NCBI RefSeq assembly: GCF_000741535.1
Contig: NZ_JGYQ01000015.1
Location: 62,001 to 126,000 of the forward strand
Source: Bifidobacterium boum
GTDB taxonomy: Bacteria > Actinomycetota > Actinomycetes > Actinomycetales > Bifidobacteriaceae
Length of the DNA: 64,000 nt
Reading direction: 5' to 3'
The translations under genes and the position numbers were made by a program. Shown here piece after piece: positions 53,284 through 61,372 of this stretch. The first letter of the stretch is position 1, and each line of letters begins with the position of its first letter. The notes under the pieces are model-generated. The model was given only the letters and a program-made list of their open reading frames with translations, had not been told where the DNA came from and searched no databases.

Positions 53284-53300
53284 GGATTCGCTCACACAAC
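53132..53300. repeat. Three copies of the TGTGAG-GATTCG-CTCACA palindrome
   Basis: Hairpin motifs at 53132-53153 (TTGTGAG-GATTCG-CTCACACAA), 53203-53226 (TGTGTGAG-GATTGG-CTCACAAAA) and 53279-53300 (TGTGTGAG-GATTCG-CTCACACA, perfect 8-bp stem). The SDR frame runs through the first two and stops at the TGA inside the third. A related copy at 55259-55279 holds the stop of the EamA gene. Confidence 0.85.
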
Positions 53301-53398
53301 CGTAACGCGCAACGGACGCCGGTAATGTGAGATGAGCGCGCTTCCCGGATAAGCCACTCAAGGTGAGAACCGTTTGTCATCCAACCGCTCACTCGCCG

Positions 53399-53497
53399 TA
53401 TCACAAACTCGCTGCGCTCACAGGCTTTCCAGCGTAACCAGTTGGGGAATCAGACAAGCTAGCTGCGTCCAGCAACCCGCCAGCATAACCAGTTTTG
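53399..53497. repeat. Two degenerate copies of the GCGTAACCAGTT palindrome family
   Basis: CACAAACTCGCTGCGCTC with CCAGCGTAACCAGTTGG, then AAGCTAGCTGCGTCC with CCAGCATAACCAGTTTTGG. The inverted arms are weak, but the right arm is well conserved with copies at 19.8 and 29.8 kb. No gene between 53300 and 53590. Confidence 0.6.
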
Positions 53498-53592
53498 GAA
53501 AGGCGGCGGTCGCCCGGGAGTCACGCAGTCCTGAGCAGGAGCCTGGCGCGATACGAAAAATCGCGGCACCAAGCCGGTACCGCGATCGCGAG

Positions 53593-53663
53593 AGCGGATG
53601 ACGGGAGTCGAACCCGCCTCTGAAGCTTGGGAAGCTTCCATTCTACCGATGAACTACATCCGC
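53593..53663 (-). tRNA. tRNA-Gly (anticodon CCC)
   Basis: On the minus strand the acceptor arm GCGGATG pairs with CATCCGC, the anticodon stem GAAGC/GCTTC encloses loop TTCCCAA with anticodon CCC, and the T arm is GGCGGGTTCGACTCCCGTC. CCA is not encoded. The gene is flanked by repeats on one side and a small membrane-protein gene on the other. It reads GGG codons. Confidence 0.95.
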
Positions 53664-53816
53664 AGATGCACAGCAAAGCCACACATACAAGTAAGCACTC
53701 TACCACAGCGAGCCGATTTGTGCATCCTGCCCGCGCGGGACCACTACCCGGGACGCTGACGCCGCTACCGAACCCCTAGGACTATCGTCGCAAGAGCACA
53801 ATATCTGGAGGGACAC

Positions 53817-53975
53817 ATGGACAAAGGCTTGCTCATCGCACAAATCGCACTCGGTATATTGCTGATCGTCTTCGGCGTCAGGGGTCACGACGTTCCGATT
53901 ATCATCATCACGGCGGCCGGTATGATTCTTGACGTCATCGGCTGGTGGTGGCAGTCGCGCACGAAACGGCAGTAG
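53817..53975 (+). CDS. 52-residue membrane protein
   Basis: A short frame with a strong ribosome binding site (CTGGAGGG, seven bases before the ATG at 53817). The product has two hydrophobic stretches, LIAQIALGILLIVFGV and VPIIIITAAGMILDVIGWWW, separated by a short turn GHD, and a basic tail SRTKRQ. It therefore looks like a helical hairpin in the membrane with both ends in the cytoplasm. No family is recognised. It could be a small regulator of a transporter or simply an orphan protein. Confidence 0.65.
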   Translation: MDKGLLIAQIALGILLIVFGVRGHDVPIIIITAAGMILDVIGWWWQSRTKRQ

Positions 53976-54285
53976 CATGGTGCGGCTCGTCCGGCCGTTC
54001 GTCCGACTGGGTGTCTCCGCGTTCGCCTGGCTGTTCGCCTGATTATTTGCCTGATTGTTTATCTGGCAGCTCGCCCGATTGTTCGTCTGCCGGTCGAACC
54101 GGCGTCACCCGGCGTGCACACCCGGGCGGTACAGTGGCCCTAGCAATATGCAGGCGGTTTTGTTCCGCTCCAATATACGCTCCGCACACCCGCCCGGCAC
54201 CGAGTGCCCGACCAAGTGCCAGGTGCCGGGCAACGGGTGCCGAACGGAACCGCGCTTCCAGCAATCCCTAAGGAGAGCCCCAGCC
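53976..54285. other. Intergenic stretch without a clear gene
   Basis: GC-rich bases with several short repeats of GCCTG and CGTCCG character, leading to the AAGGAG of the next gene. A long frame extends through it in phase with the EamA gene but has no protein character. No other signal was recognised. Confidence 0.5.
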
Positions 54286-55263
54286 ATGACGAACCACACC
54301 ACTGACACCGCCAGAAACCCACTGCTCGGGCATGCGATTTCGCATGGCGGCACGGTGATCGGTTTGTTCGCCATCGTGTTATGGGGTTTCATGGCCGGTC
54401 TCATGCGTCTTGCCGCGGACGCGTTCGGAGCCACGCTCGGCGCCGCCATGGTTTACACGGTCGGCGGTGTCATGCTGCTGCTCACCCGCCGACCGAAACC
54501 GCTCCCCCAAGCGCCCCGCCGCTACCTGCTGCTTGGTGGCATCATGTTCATCACCTATGAGACGTCGATTTCCCTGTCCATCGGCCTTGCTTCGACCGCC
54601 GCGCAATCCGTCGAAGTCAGCCTCGTCAACTACCTGTGGCCGACCCTGCTGGTACTGTTCACGGCGGCGCTGTCCGGCCGAAAAGGCACAGTCTGGCAGG
54701 CTTTGCCGGGAGCGATTATCGCCACGGTCGGCGTTGCGATGGCGGTGGGCGGCGACAGTCTGGATGTGCAATCGGCGCTGCGCAATATCGCGTCGAATCC
54801 GCTGCCGTTCATGCTGGCGTTCGCCGGGGCACTGATCTGGGCGGTGTACGCGGCGATCACGCCGAGCATGTCCGGCGGCTACGACGGCACGACGGTCTTT
54901 TTCTGCTGCGTGGCAGTCACCCAATGGGTCATCCACTTCATTTCCGGCGGCGGGATGCCCACGCAGGCTCCGAGTGTCGGCGGTGTTCTCGCAACGGTTG
55001 CGTGCGGCGTGTCCATCGCGGCCGGATACGCATGCTGGGGGCATGGCATGCTGCACGGCAATATGGAAACGTTGGCAATCGGATCATACGCGACACCAGT
55101 GTTCTCGACCGCATCCAGCACCGTACTGCTGGGGGTCGCGCTCGGACTGCCGTTCTGGATTGGCGTGGCGCTCGTGGTCACCGGCTCGCTGCTCAACGTG
55201 TGGTTCTCGCGGCGGTCACAGGCGCGGGCGAGGCGGGCATCGGACGCCGGACGCCGCGAGTGA
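54286..55263 (+). CDS. EamA/DMT-superfamily exporter
   Basis: A 325-residue ten-helix transporter of two EamA repeats, in the group of YddG-like aromatic amino-acid exporters. Repeat one covers VIGLFAIVLWGFMAGLMRL to about residue 150, repeat two starts near LPFMLAFAGALIWAVYAAI. The pattern SLVNYLWPTLLVLFTA in helix 4 is typical. AAGGAGAG precedes the ATG at 54286; the longer upstream frame is not supported. The stop codon falls inside a TGTGAG-type palindromic repeat. The substrate may be aromatic amino acids or other metabolites. Confidence 0.85.
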   Translation: MTNHTTDTARNPLLGHAISHGGTVIGLFAIVLWGFMAGLMRLAADAFGATLGAAMVYTVGGVMLLLTRRPKPLPQAPRRYLLLGGIMFITYETSISLSIGLASTAAQSVEVSLVNYLWPTLLVLFTAALSGRKGTVWQALPGAIIATVGVAMAVGGDSLDVQSALRNIASNPLPFMLAFAGALIWAVYAAITPSMSGGYDGTTVFFCCVAVTQWVIHFISGGGMPTQAPSVGGVLATVACGVSIAAGYACWGHGMLHGNMETLAIGSYATPVFSTASSTVLLGVALGLPFWIGVALVVTGSLLNVWFSRRSQARARRASDAGRRE

Positions 55264-55311
55264 GGACCCGCTCACACAACGGCGCCTGTCTGGCATCGGC
55301 TGCGACCTGGC

Positions 55312-55722
55312 TCACACCAGAATGCCGTCGAGGTGGTCGACCTCGTGCTGGATGATCTGCGCGACCCACCCGGAATAGCCGGTCACATGCCTGCGGAAGG
55401 AGTCATCCTGCCAAGCGACGGTGATGTTCTCGTACCGTTTGGCACGCGTCACATCTTCCAGCGACAGGCATCCTTCTTTCGTCAGGTACATGCCGGAACG
55501 CTTGATAATAACCGGGTTGACCATGACGACATCTTCCTCGCCCATCGTGACGATGATGATGCGCGTCAAACTGCCGATCATATTGCCGGCCATGCCGACG
55601 CAATCGTCATGATGCGCGGCGAGCGTATCACGCAAATCCGTAATCACCGCGGCGTCGTCCACTGTTGCAGGCGCCGATTTGCGGGCGAGGAACGTCCGGT
55701 CTTTTACAATGTCACGCTGCAT
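55312..55722 (-). CDS. def: Peptide deformylase (type with GMAGNMIG motif)
   Basis: Removes the formyl group from new N-termini. The 136-residue protein has the metal-site motifs EGCLSL (Cys ligand) and QHEVDHLDG (two His ligands and catalytic Glu). Motif 1 reads VGMAGNMIG in place of GLAAPQIG, so the usual Gln that stabilises the transition state is not at its normal position. This variant is known from some Gram-positive deformylase-like proteins, so activity is likely but not assured. AGGAGACCTC precedes the ATG at 55722. Probably one of two or more def genes in the genome. Confidence 0.85.
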   Translation of the reverse strand: MQRDIVKDRTFLARKSAPATVDDAAVITDLRDTLAAHHDDCVGMAGNMIGSLTRIIIVTMGEEDVVMVNPVIIKRSGMYLTKEGCLSLEDVTRAKRYENITVAWQDDSFRRHVTGYSGWVAQIIQHEVDHLDGILV

Positions 55723-55826
55723 GAGGTCTCCTGTCTAAAGCCTTGTGCTGATTGGCGTCTGCCATCATACCGACAGCCGCAGATGCGGGCGGCCACGTCG
55801 ATCGCCGCACGGGGACCATGTCATCA

Positions 55827-55842
55827 CGTTTCACGTGAAACA
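55827..55842. promoter_or_regulatory. parS-like ParB-binding site 1
   Basis: CGTTTCACGTGAAACA matches the ParB consensus TGTTTCACGTGAAACA in 15 of 16 bases. First of three sites in 156 bases between the deformylase and PAP2 genes. Confidence 0.85.
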
Positions 55843-55894
55843 CCATCCGGCTGGACGACCTGCGCCCGATCGGAGCAAGCAGTCGCCCCACCGC

Positions 55895-55910
55895 TGTTTC
55901 ACGTGGAACA
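55895..55910. promoter_or_regulatory. parS-like ParB-binding site 2
   Basis: TGTTTCACGTGGAACA matches the ParB consensus in 15 of 16 bases; the one change is in the right arm. It lies 68 bases (centre to centre) after site 1. Confidence 0.85.
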
Positions 55911-55966
55911 TTCTTAACCGGCATGACTACGCCACCCATCACGCGGAACCGCGCCATCCTGCATGG

Positions 55967-55982
55967 TGTTTCACGTGAAACA
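55967..55982. promoter_or_regulatory. parS-like ParB-binding site 3 (perfect)
   Basis: TGTTTCACGTGAAACA is identical to the canonical bacterial parS. It lies 72 bases after site 2. It is 24 bases past the stop of the PAP2 gene. Confidence 0.92.
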
Positions 55983-56006
55983 CTCCGGCCGGAATCCTTG
56001 CGCCAT

Positions 56007-56861
56007 TCACCGCATAGGTTCGCACAACCGGTACACGCACCACGTGAGCACTGGCGTCAACACAAGTGACGTACCTACATCGGTCGGATAATGCACGCCA
56101 TACACCACACGGGAGAACGCAACCACGAACGGTACGATAATCAGGACAACCGTCAGCACCGCACGTACCCCACGCCAAACGACCGGCGATTGCGGTATCG
56201 CACTGTCGGCGGCGATAGCCGGGGTGCGCGAATCACCTGCCGACAATCCAGCCAACCTGCGGGACCCCTTGATTCGTGCGTCAATGACCTGCAACATGAA
56301 CAATGCGAGTGATACGACCACCACCGAACACGCAGTATGGCCGCTGGGGAAGCTCGGATCGGGCATGAGCACGCCGCGCGCGGTACTCGGCCGCGGCCTA
56401 TCGACGATTGTTTTGATCAAGCCGATCACCGCCATCGGCAGCGCAGCCATCGCCAATCCCCGCAGCATCTGGCCGACGCTGCGCGTGACCGCCAAAATCA
56501 CGCCAAGCAGTATGGCAATCACCGGTACCGCAACCATTGCGGAAAAGCATACGGCGATAGCGTGCGCAGCCGGCACAAAAGCCGCCCAACGCGCCCCAGC
56601 GGCAAGAATAATCCGCATTTCAGCGGCATGATCTGCCGTGTTAGACCGCAGCATCAAACCTTCGACGATAGCGAGCGCCACCATCGCAACCGCGAACAGC
56701 ACCAAGCTCAGCGACGTACGATGCCGCGATAACACACGTGACGCGGATTGCACACCGGCTTGCATGTCGGCTTGCGGGAGCGGCTGTTCGCTGATCTGCC
56801 CGCTCATGGTTGCGCTCATCGCTGTGTCGTCGTGGAGCTTGTGATGCGTTGTCTGAGCCAC
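56007..56861 (-). CDS. PAP2-family membrane phosphatase
   Basis: A 284-residue integral membrane phosphatase of the PAP2/undecaprenyl-pyrophosphatase type. The three signature blocks are KTIVDRPRP, PSGHTACS with the catalytic His, and SRVVYGVHYPTDV. About six membrane helices are predicted; a polar loop of ~45 residues (SRRLAGLSAGDSRTP region) lies between blocks two and three. The start is a GTG at 56861 with AAAGGATTCGGC, better supported than the TTG further upstream. Likely substrates are lipid phosphates such as undecaprenyl pyrophosphate or phosphatidate. Stands alone. Confidence 0.88.
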   Translation of the reverse strand: MAQTTHHKLHDDTAMSATMSGQISEQPLPQADMQAGVQSASRVLSRHRTSLSLVLFAVAMVALAIVEGLMLRSNTADHAAEMRIILAAGARWAAFVPAAHAIAVCFSAMVAVPVIAILLGVILAVTRSVGQMLRGLAMAALPMAVIGLIKTIVDRPRPSTARGVLMPDPSFPSGHTACSVVVVSLALFMLQVIDARIKGSRRLAGLSAGDSRTPAIAADSAIPQSPVVWRGVRAVLTVVLIIVPFVVAFSRVVYGVHYPTDVGTSLVLTPVLTWCVYRLCEPMR

Positions 56862-57025
56862 GCCGAATCCTTTCGCCCGTAACAATCATTAGGAAACATC
56901 CTCTGTACGCGCCGCACGAATAGCAGCGGAAGCGGGGACACGAGCCATCAAGCGTACCACCCAGCCAAATGTCGGAACGCAACAAGCCCTCTGACGGCAC
57001 CAACCCATCACAATGCGCCCCGCAA

Positions 57026-57148
57026 CCCTCCACCGACGCTCAGACAGTAGCCAGCGTTGGCAGACGGTTCTGATGACGCCCACACCACCCCCAACGTCGG
57101 CAAACGATTCTACCGACGCTCACACCATTCCCGGCGTCGGTAGACGGG
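57026..57148. repeat. REP-like palindromes before the htpX stop
   Basis: CTCCACCGACGCT with CCAGCGTTGGCAGACGG, a half unit CCAACGTCGGCAAACG, and ATTCTACCGACGCT with GGCGTCGGTAGACGG. The right arms end in AGACGG instead of AGAAGCAG, so this is a sub-type of the family. The last unit ends 4 bases before the htpX stop. Confidence 0.8.
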
Positions 57149-57151
57149 GAT

Positions 57152-58126
57152 TCAGCGGCCGTACTGGGAGTAGACGGGCTGTGCGGTCTGCTGGTAGGGG
57201 ACCTGCGGGGTGCCACCCGGCATGGTGACGGCAGTGCCGTGCATTTCGTGGGCCATCTGCATCAGCCGGTTGATGCGGTCGGCGGTCGGCGGGTGGGTGG
57301 AGAAAAGCTTCTGGAAACCTTGCTCGCTGAACGGGCTTTCAATCATCATGGCAGCGGTGCTCTGATTACCGGCTGTCGCCTGCATCGGGCATTCCTTCAC
57401 GCCGTACGAAATCTTATACAATGCGGATGCGAGTGCCTCTGGGTCTCCAGTCAGCTTGCTGCCGTCCTCGTCGGCGTCATACTCACGCGTCCGGGAAATC
57501 GCAAGCTGAATCAGCGACGCCCCAATCGGGGCGAGAATCGCACTGAGCATGACCCCTAGGAAGCCGAGCGGACCGGAATCACGGTCATCGTCGTCACCAC
57601 CGCCGAAGTACATGAGCGCGTAGCCGAGATACGTGATAACCGTCGCCATGGCTGATGCGATGGCGGAGGTGAGAATGTCGTGGTTGTACACGTGCATCAG
57701 CTCGTGGCCGAGCACACCGCGCAGTTCACGCTCATTGAGAATCTGCAGGATGCCCTGCGTGCAGCATACGGCCGCGTGATGCTCGTTACGACCGGTTGCG
57801 AACGCGTTGGGGCTCATGGTCGGCGCGATATAGATGCGGGGCATCGGCTTGCCGGCGCGGGCGGACAGTTCGCGTACGATCCGGTACAGTTCAGGCGCTT
57901 CCTGTTCCGACACGTGGCGCGCACCCATCGAGGCGATGGCGATGCGGTCGGAGAACCAGTAGGAGATGAATGTGCTGGCCACGCCGATTATGAGATACAT
58001 CCCCAGCGTGTCTTCACTTGCTCCGGTCAGCCACCAAATCAGCATGATGACAGCCCACATCAGCCCAAATAGGAGGACTGTTTTCAAGCCGTTGCAATGG
58101 CCATGCACCTTCATGTTGCCGTTCAT
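57152..58126 (-). CDS. htpX: M48 zinc metalloprotease HtpX
   Basis: Membrane protease that degrades misfolded membrane proteins. The 324-residue protein has two N-terminal membrane helices (~17-34 and ~42-58), the zinc motif HELMH at 141-145, a second helix pair flanking a GGGDDDDRD loop, and SRTREYDADEDG carrying the third ligand Glu. It ends in a Pro/Gln-rich tail (QVPYQQTAQPVYSQYGR). The start codon is at 58126 with a weak ribosome binding site. Normal family length. No partner gene nearby. Confidence 0.93.
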   Translation of the reverse strand: MNGNMKVHGHCNGLKTVLLFGLMWAVIMLIWWLTGASEDTLGMYLIIGVASTFISYWFSDRIAIASMGARHVSEQEAPELYRIVRELSARAGKPMPRIYIAPTMSPNAFATGRNEHHAAVCCTQGILQILNERELRGVLGHELMHVYNHDILTSAIASAMATVITYLGYALMYFGGGDDDDRDSGPLGFLGVMLSAILAPIGASLIQLAISRTREYDADEDGSKLTGDPEALASALYKISYGVKECPMQATAGNQSTAAMMIESPFSEQGFQKLFSTHPPTADRINRLMQMAHEMHGTAVTMPGGTPQVPYQQTAQPVYSQYGR

Positions 58127-58343
58127 GGTGCTCAGCCTAAAATTCCTCGCTGAGTTTTTTCTGAATACGCGCTTGACGTAAGGACGCGATGGCTGTCCGA
58201 GACGCGTGACGGCGGTGTCGCAACATGCGAAAAACGTTGCAACATCGCCGTTTTCCGGAGTATTCCAATCGCGTTCAGCAATGCTACGCCTACAGCTCAG
58301 CGCGCATCACTCAAGTCGATTCAGGCCCAATTATCCGGCCGCG

Positions 58344-59804
58344 TCACTCGGCGTGAGCGAGCTCACGCATCTGCTCAGGATCGATGACCTTCTTATGTTC
58401 ACGGCCTTCTTTCGCGCCTTCGGACCGTTCGAACGCGTCAATCCGCTTCCATCCGGCGAAATCGATCGGCTTGATACCGCGTTCGGCAAGCAGACGGTCG
58501 ATGGATTCGGGGTCGCGGTCGGGGGCGATGCGTCCACCCTCGGCGGCTTTCGACAGGTCTTCGAGCATATTGGTGACAATCATCAGGGCGTCGGACTTCG
58601 TGGAGCCGATCAGGCCCACCGGACCACGCTTCGCCCAACCGGTTGCGTACAGGCGGTCGCGTACGTCGCCGCCGTCAGCTTCGGTGGTGATACGGCCGTC
58701 ACCGCCCGCGTTCGCCAGGTGCGCGTGACGCTCGTCATACGCGATACCGGGCGCGGTGGCCGGCTGATAGCCGATGGCATGGTACACGGCCTGCACGGGG
58801 TAGTCGGTGAATTCGCCGGTGCGGTGCATCACACCGTCGGCACCGGTTTCCGTACGTTCCACGCGAATCGCCTTGACCTTGCCGTCCTCGCCGAGCACCT
58901 CGGTCGGCGCGGAATTGAAGTGCACGTAGTACTTGCGGTCCGCCGGGTTGCCTTCGAAATCGACGTCGCCGTCGTCTTCCATGTCTTCGGCCATTTCGCG
59001 GATTGCGTACAGTTCCTCGACCATCTGACGGGTCAGCTTGTTCTTGCCGGCTTCCTCGATGGTGTCATCGTCAAGCTCGAAATCGTCCTCGTTGATAATC
59101 AGCTGGACGCCCGGCAGTTTCTCCATCTCACGAAGCTCCTGCACGGAGAACTTCGCCTGTGCGACGCCACGGCGGATGAACAGGTGCAGTTCGCGCGCCT
59201 TGTTGCCCTTGATACCCTCGTACACATTGTCGGGGATGTCGGTGCGGGCCTTGAGGTCGTCGGCGTTGCGCATGAGCTCGCGGGCGACATCCATCGCCAC
59301 GTTGCCGCCGCCGATTACGGCGACCTGCTGCGCGTCCAACGGCCACGTGCGGGCGCCGGTGGGGTATCCGTCGTACCATTCGACGAATTTCGCGGCGCCA
59401 TACACGCCGTCCAAATCCGCACCGGGCAGGTTCAGCGGCTTGTCTTTGACCGCGCCGGTCGCGAACAGCACGGCGTCGTAGCGCTGGAGCAAGTCATCAA
59501 GCGTGATGTCCTTGCCGAACTCCACATCGCAATACAGGTGGATGTCAGGATTGTCGAGGGTCTTCTCGAGCGCGTCCGCGATGAATTTGATGCTCGGATG
59601 GTCCGGGGCGACACCGTAGCGCACCAGGCCAAAAGGCACCGGAAGCTTCTCGAACAGGTCGATGCGGGCGTCCGTGCCCACGCCGAGCTTCTCGCCTTCC
59701 TTGCGCAGCTGCCGCAGGAAAATATCCGACGAATAGACGCCTGCCGGGCCGGCGCCGATCACTGCAATCCGCAGTCCGTTCTTGTCATCATGTTGGTCAA
59801 CCAT
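58344..59804 (-). CDS. fprA: Ferredoxin/flavodoxin-NADP+ reductase (FprA type)
   Basis: FAD flavoprotein passing electrons between NADPH and ferredoxin. The 486-residue protein begins with the FAD-binding RIAVIGAGPAGVYSSDIFLR and follows with LFEKLPVPFGLVRYGVAPDHPSIK and the NADPH site QQVAVIGGGNVAMDVARELMRNADD, all typical of the adrenodoxin-reductase-like FprA of actinobacteria. ATGWAKRGPVGLIGSTKSDA near the C-terminus closes the FAD site. The ATG at 59804 has GGCTGGAACGC; the frame runs 44 codons further into repeat DNA. A lone gene followed and preceded by intergenic repeats. Confidence 0.93.
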   Translation of the reverse strand: MVDQHDDKNGLRIAVIGAGPAGVYSSDIFLRQLRKEGEKLGVGTDARIDLFEKLPVPFGLVRYGVAPDHPSIKFIADALEKTLDNPDIHLYCDVEFGKDITLDDLLQRYDAVLFATGAVKDKPLNLPGADLDGVYGAAKFVEWYDGYPTGARTWPLDAQQVAVIGGGNVAMDVARELMRNADDLKARTDIPDNVYEGIKGNKARELHLFIRRGVAQAKFSVQELREMEKLPGVQLIINEDDFELDDDTIEEAGKNKLTRQMVEELYAIREMAEDMEDDGDVDFEGNPADRKYYVHFNSAPTEVLGEDGKVKAIRVERTETGADGVMHRTGEFTDYPVQAVYHAIGYQPATAPGIAYDERHAHLANAGGDGRITTEADGGDVRDRLYATGWAKRGPVGLIGSTKSDALMIVTNMLEDLSKAAEGGRIAPDRDPESIDRLLAERGIKPIDFAGWKRIDAFERSEGAKEGREHKKVIDPEQMRELAHAE

Positions 59805-59850
59805 GCGTTCCAGCCTAACGCAACCACGGTAATTGCGGAAGATGTACGAG

Positions 59851-60026
59851 CGCCGTGCAACCAACCAGCCACACCGCAGGCGGATAGCAGCCGTCGGCAC
59901 CAAATCCCGAAACACACTCGCCCGCCATGCAACCAATCAATCACACAGCGGACAGATACCAAGCCAAAGCAAGAGAATTCCCTAGACAACCCGCCCGCCA
60001 TGCGACCCAACAATCGCACCAAGCAC
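59851..60026. repeat. Repeat cluster A: three CCGTGCAACC-CAGTCACACC-type units
   Basis: Units at about 59851-59887, 59919-59959 and 59991-60026, each of form (CTGCC)CGCC(G/A)TGC(A/G)ACC-AACCA(G/A)(T/C)C(A/G)CAC-CGC(A/G)GGCAGATA. In better copies the outer CTGCC/GGCAG and inner TGCGAC/GTCGCA arms pair to a branched palindrome. The same family forms cluster B at 61922-62254. No gene is seen between 59805 and 60171. Confidence 0.8.
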
Positions 60027-60171
60027 TCATCGCGACATGAGAAAGCCAAATCCAACTCGATGTCGTGCACTCACCAAATGAGGAACAACGAACATTATCT
60101 GGCACACTTCGCGGAATTCACCACCGCCCGGAAATCATAATATCAACATGAAATCCCGGCGAAGTGGTCTG

Positions 60172-61224
60172 TCATTGAATGAAATCCTTCACCCGCATGA
60201 CAAATTCCTGCACATTGGATGAATAGTTTGGATAGGCGAGTTTCAACTGGTCGGGATTCTGTGCATAGACAAGGACCACGTTGTCGAACAGAGTCGACTC
60301 ATTGGCCTTACTGGCGTTCTCGGCATTCTGATAAGCACGGATTGCAGTATCAAGTGCACCCGCAGAAAACACGCTCATGTTGAGGATTTGCTCGGCACGA
60401 GAGAACTCTAACAGATACAGTCCTGCCCCTTCAGCATGCACTTTCTCGGACCACGGCACCGGAAAAACCGTGTCGCTTGATGCTTCGAGGTCATCCAACA
60501 ACGTCATGAAACCGGGTGTTGAACGGATTGTCTCGGCAATTGTGTCTCTGTCCACGCCTTCGAACCCTGCCGGTATCGATGTCCCCTCCTCTATTGCAAA
60601 GGCTGCGGATGCAATACGGAGGAAGTCGCGCATGCGTTTCTCTGTTTCGGAGAGACTCTCCTCAGGCTTTGGCGTCTTGAGATCGAGACTGTATATTTCT
60701 CCGGTGGCTTCCACAGTCGTCGCCCAGTAGTGCTGAAGCTTTGTGCGAATCTGTATCTCAACACGGTAGAGAAGAGGATTCTTTCCTTCACCGGCTTGGA
60801 TTTGAACGACATCGTGGTAGCTTCGATATCCACTGGCCTCCGGACGCTCGATATAGTTCTTAGGCTGCTTGGCATTCGGGAATAAGTCATGCATCCGCTG
60901 ACAGGCATCCTCCAGCTGACGTATGTCATCGACGATGAGCCTGCAACCGCCAATGTCATCAATGGCACCAAGCTCGAAGGCGTTTCCATGACGTTTCAGC
61001 TTGGACAGGATCGACGGCTGGCGCTTTAATCGATACGTCGCCACGCTGCCTGGAAATTCCTTGGAAATCTTGAGAAGACGCCGGAAGCTCTCCTGGGTCG
61101 GAACGATGTGCTGCTCCCTCCACTGGAGCATGACTGCCAGCGCGTTCTGATACTCTTGCGACTCCGGTGAGCAGTCGCGCAAAGCTTTTCCCGCAGCTGT
61201 CGCTTTCCTGCGACTTACGTCCAT
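60172..61224 (-). CDS. RelA/SpoT-domain alarmone synthetase-like protein (probable toxSAS toxin)
   Basis: A 350-residue protein with a single RelA/SpoT synthetase domain and no HD hydrolase, TGS or ACT domain. ATP-binding TYRLKRQPSILSKLKR (64-78), DDIGGCRLIVDD (89-100), the G-loop SGYRSYHDVV (131-140) and VEIQIRT (155-161) are all intact. Residues ~180-350 have no named domain. The ATG at 61224 follows GGAGGTGAAG; a GTG two codons earlier overlaps that signal. It is divergent from a Panacea-domain gene 149 bases away. Synthetases paired with Panacea domains act as toxins (toxSAS) that pyrophosphorylate tRNA or make toxic alarmones. A housekeeping small alarmone synthetase is the alternative. 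Confidence 0.85.
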   Translation of the reverse strand: MDVSRRKATAAGKALRDCSPESQEYQNALAVMLQWREQHIVPTQESFRRLLKISKEFPGSVATYRLKRQPSILSKLKRHGNAFELGAIDDIGGCRLIVDDIRQLEDACQRMHDLFPNAKQPKNYIERPEASGYRSYHDVVQIQAGEGKNPLLYRVEIQIRTKLQHYWATTVEATGEIYSLDLKTPKPEESLSETEKRMRDFLRIASAAFAIEEGTSIPAGFEGVDRDTIAETIRSTPGFMTLLDDLEASSDTVFPVPWSEKVHAEGAGLYLLEFSRAEQILNMSVFSAGALDTAIRAYQNAENASKANESTLFDNVVLVYAQNPDQLKLAYPNYSSNVQEFVMRVKDFIQ

Positions 61225-61372
61225 CTTCACCTCCGGCTCAACAACTTGTCTTGTCCGTTTCCACGCGTATCATGGATGTCTCAAAGATTCCGGATAATGG
61301 CAATCGTAACGCACCGAAGAAAATATTACAGAGGACAGCATCGCAGAGAAAAGCATCAGAGGGGAGGATGGC
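61225..61372. promoter_or_regulatory. Shared divergent promoter region of the synthetase-Panacea pair
   Basis: The 148 bases between the two start codons must hold both promoters. On the plus strand TTGTCT (61248-61253) and TATCAT (61270-61275) are 16 bases apart and could be -35 and -10 for the Panacea gene. No clear palindrome was seen. The region has lower GC than its surroundings. Confidence 0.4.

Noticed and set aside
54055..54285. 77-codon upstream extension of the EamA protein
   Set aside because: The extension is Arg/Pro/Cys-rich without membrane helices, whereas the ATG at 54286 has AAGGAGAG and starts the first transport helix region.
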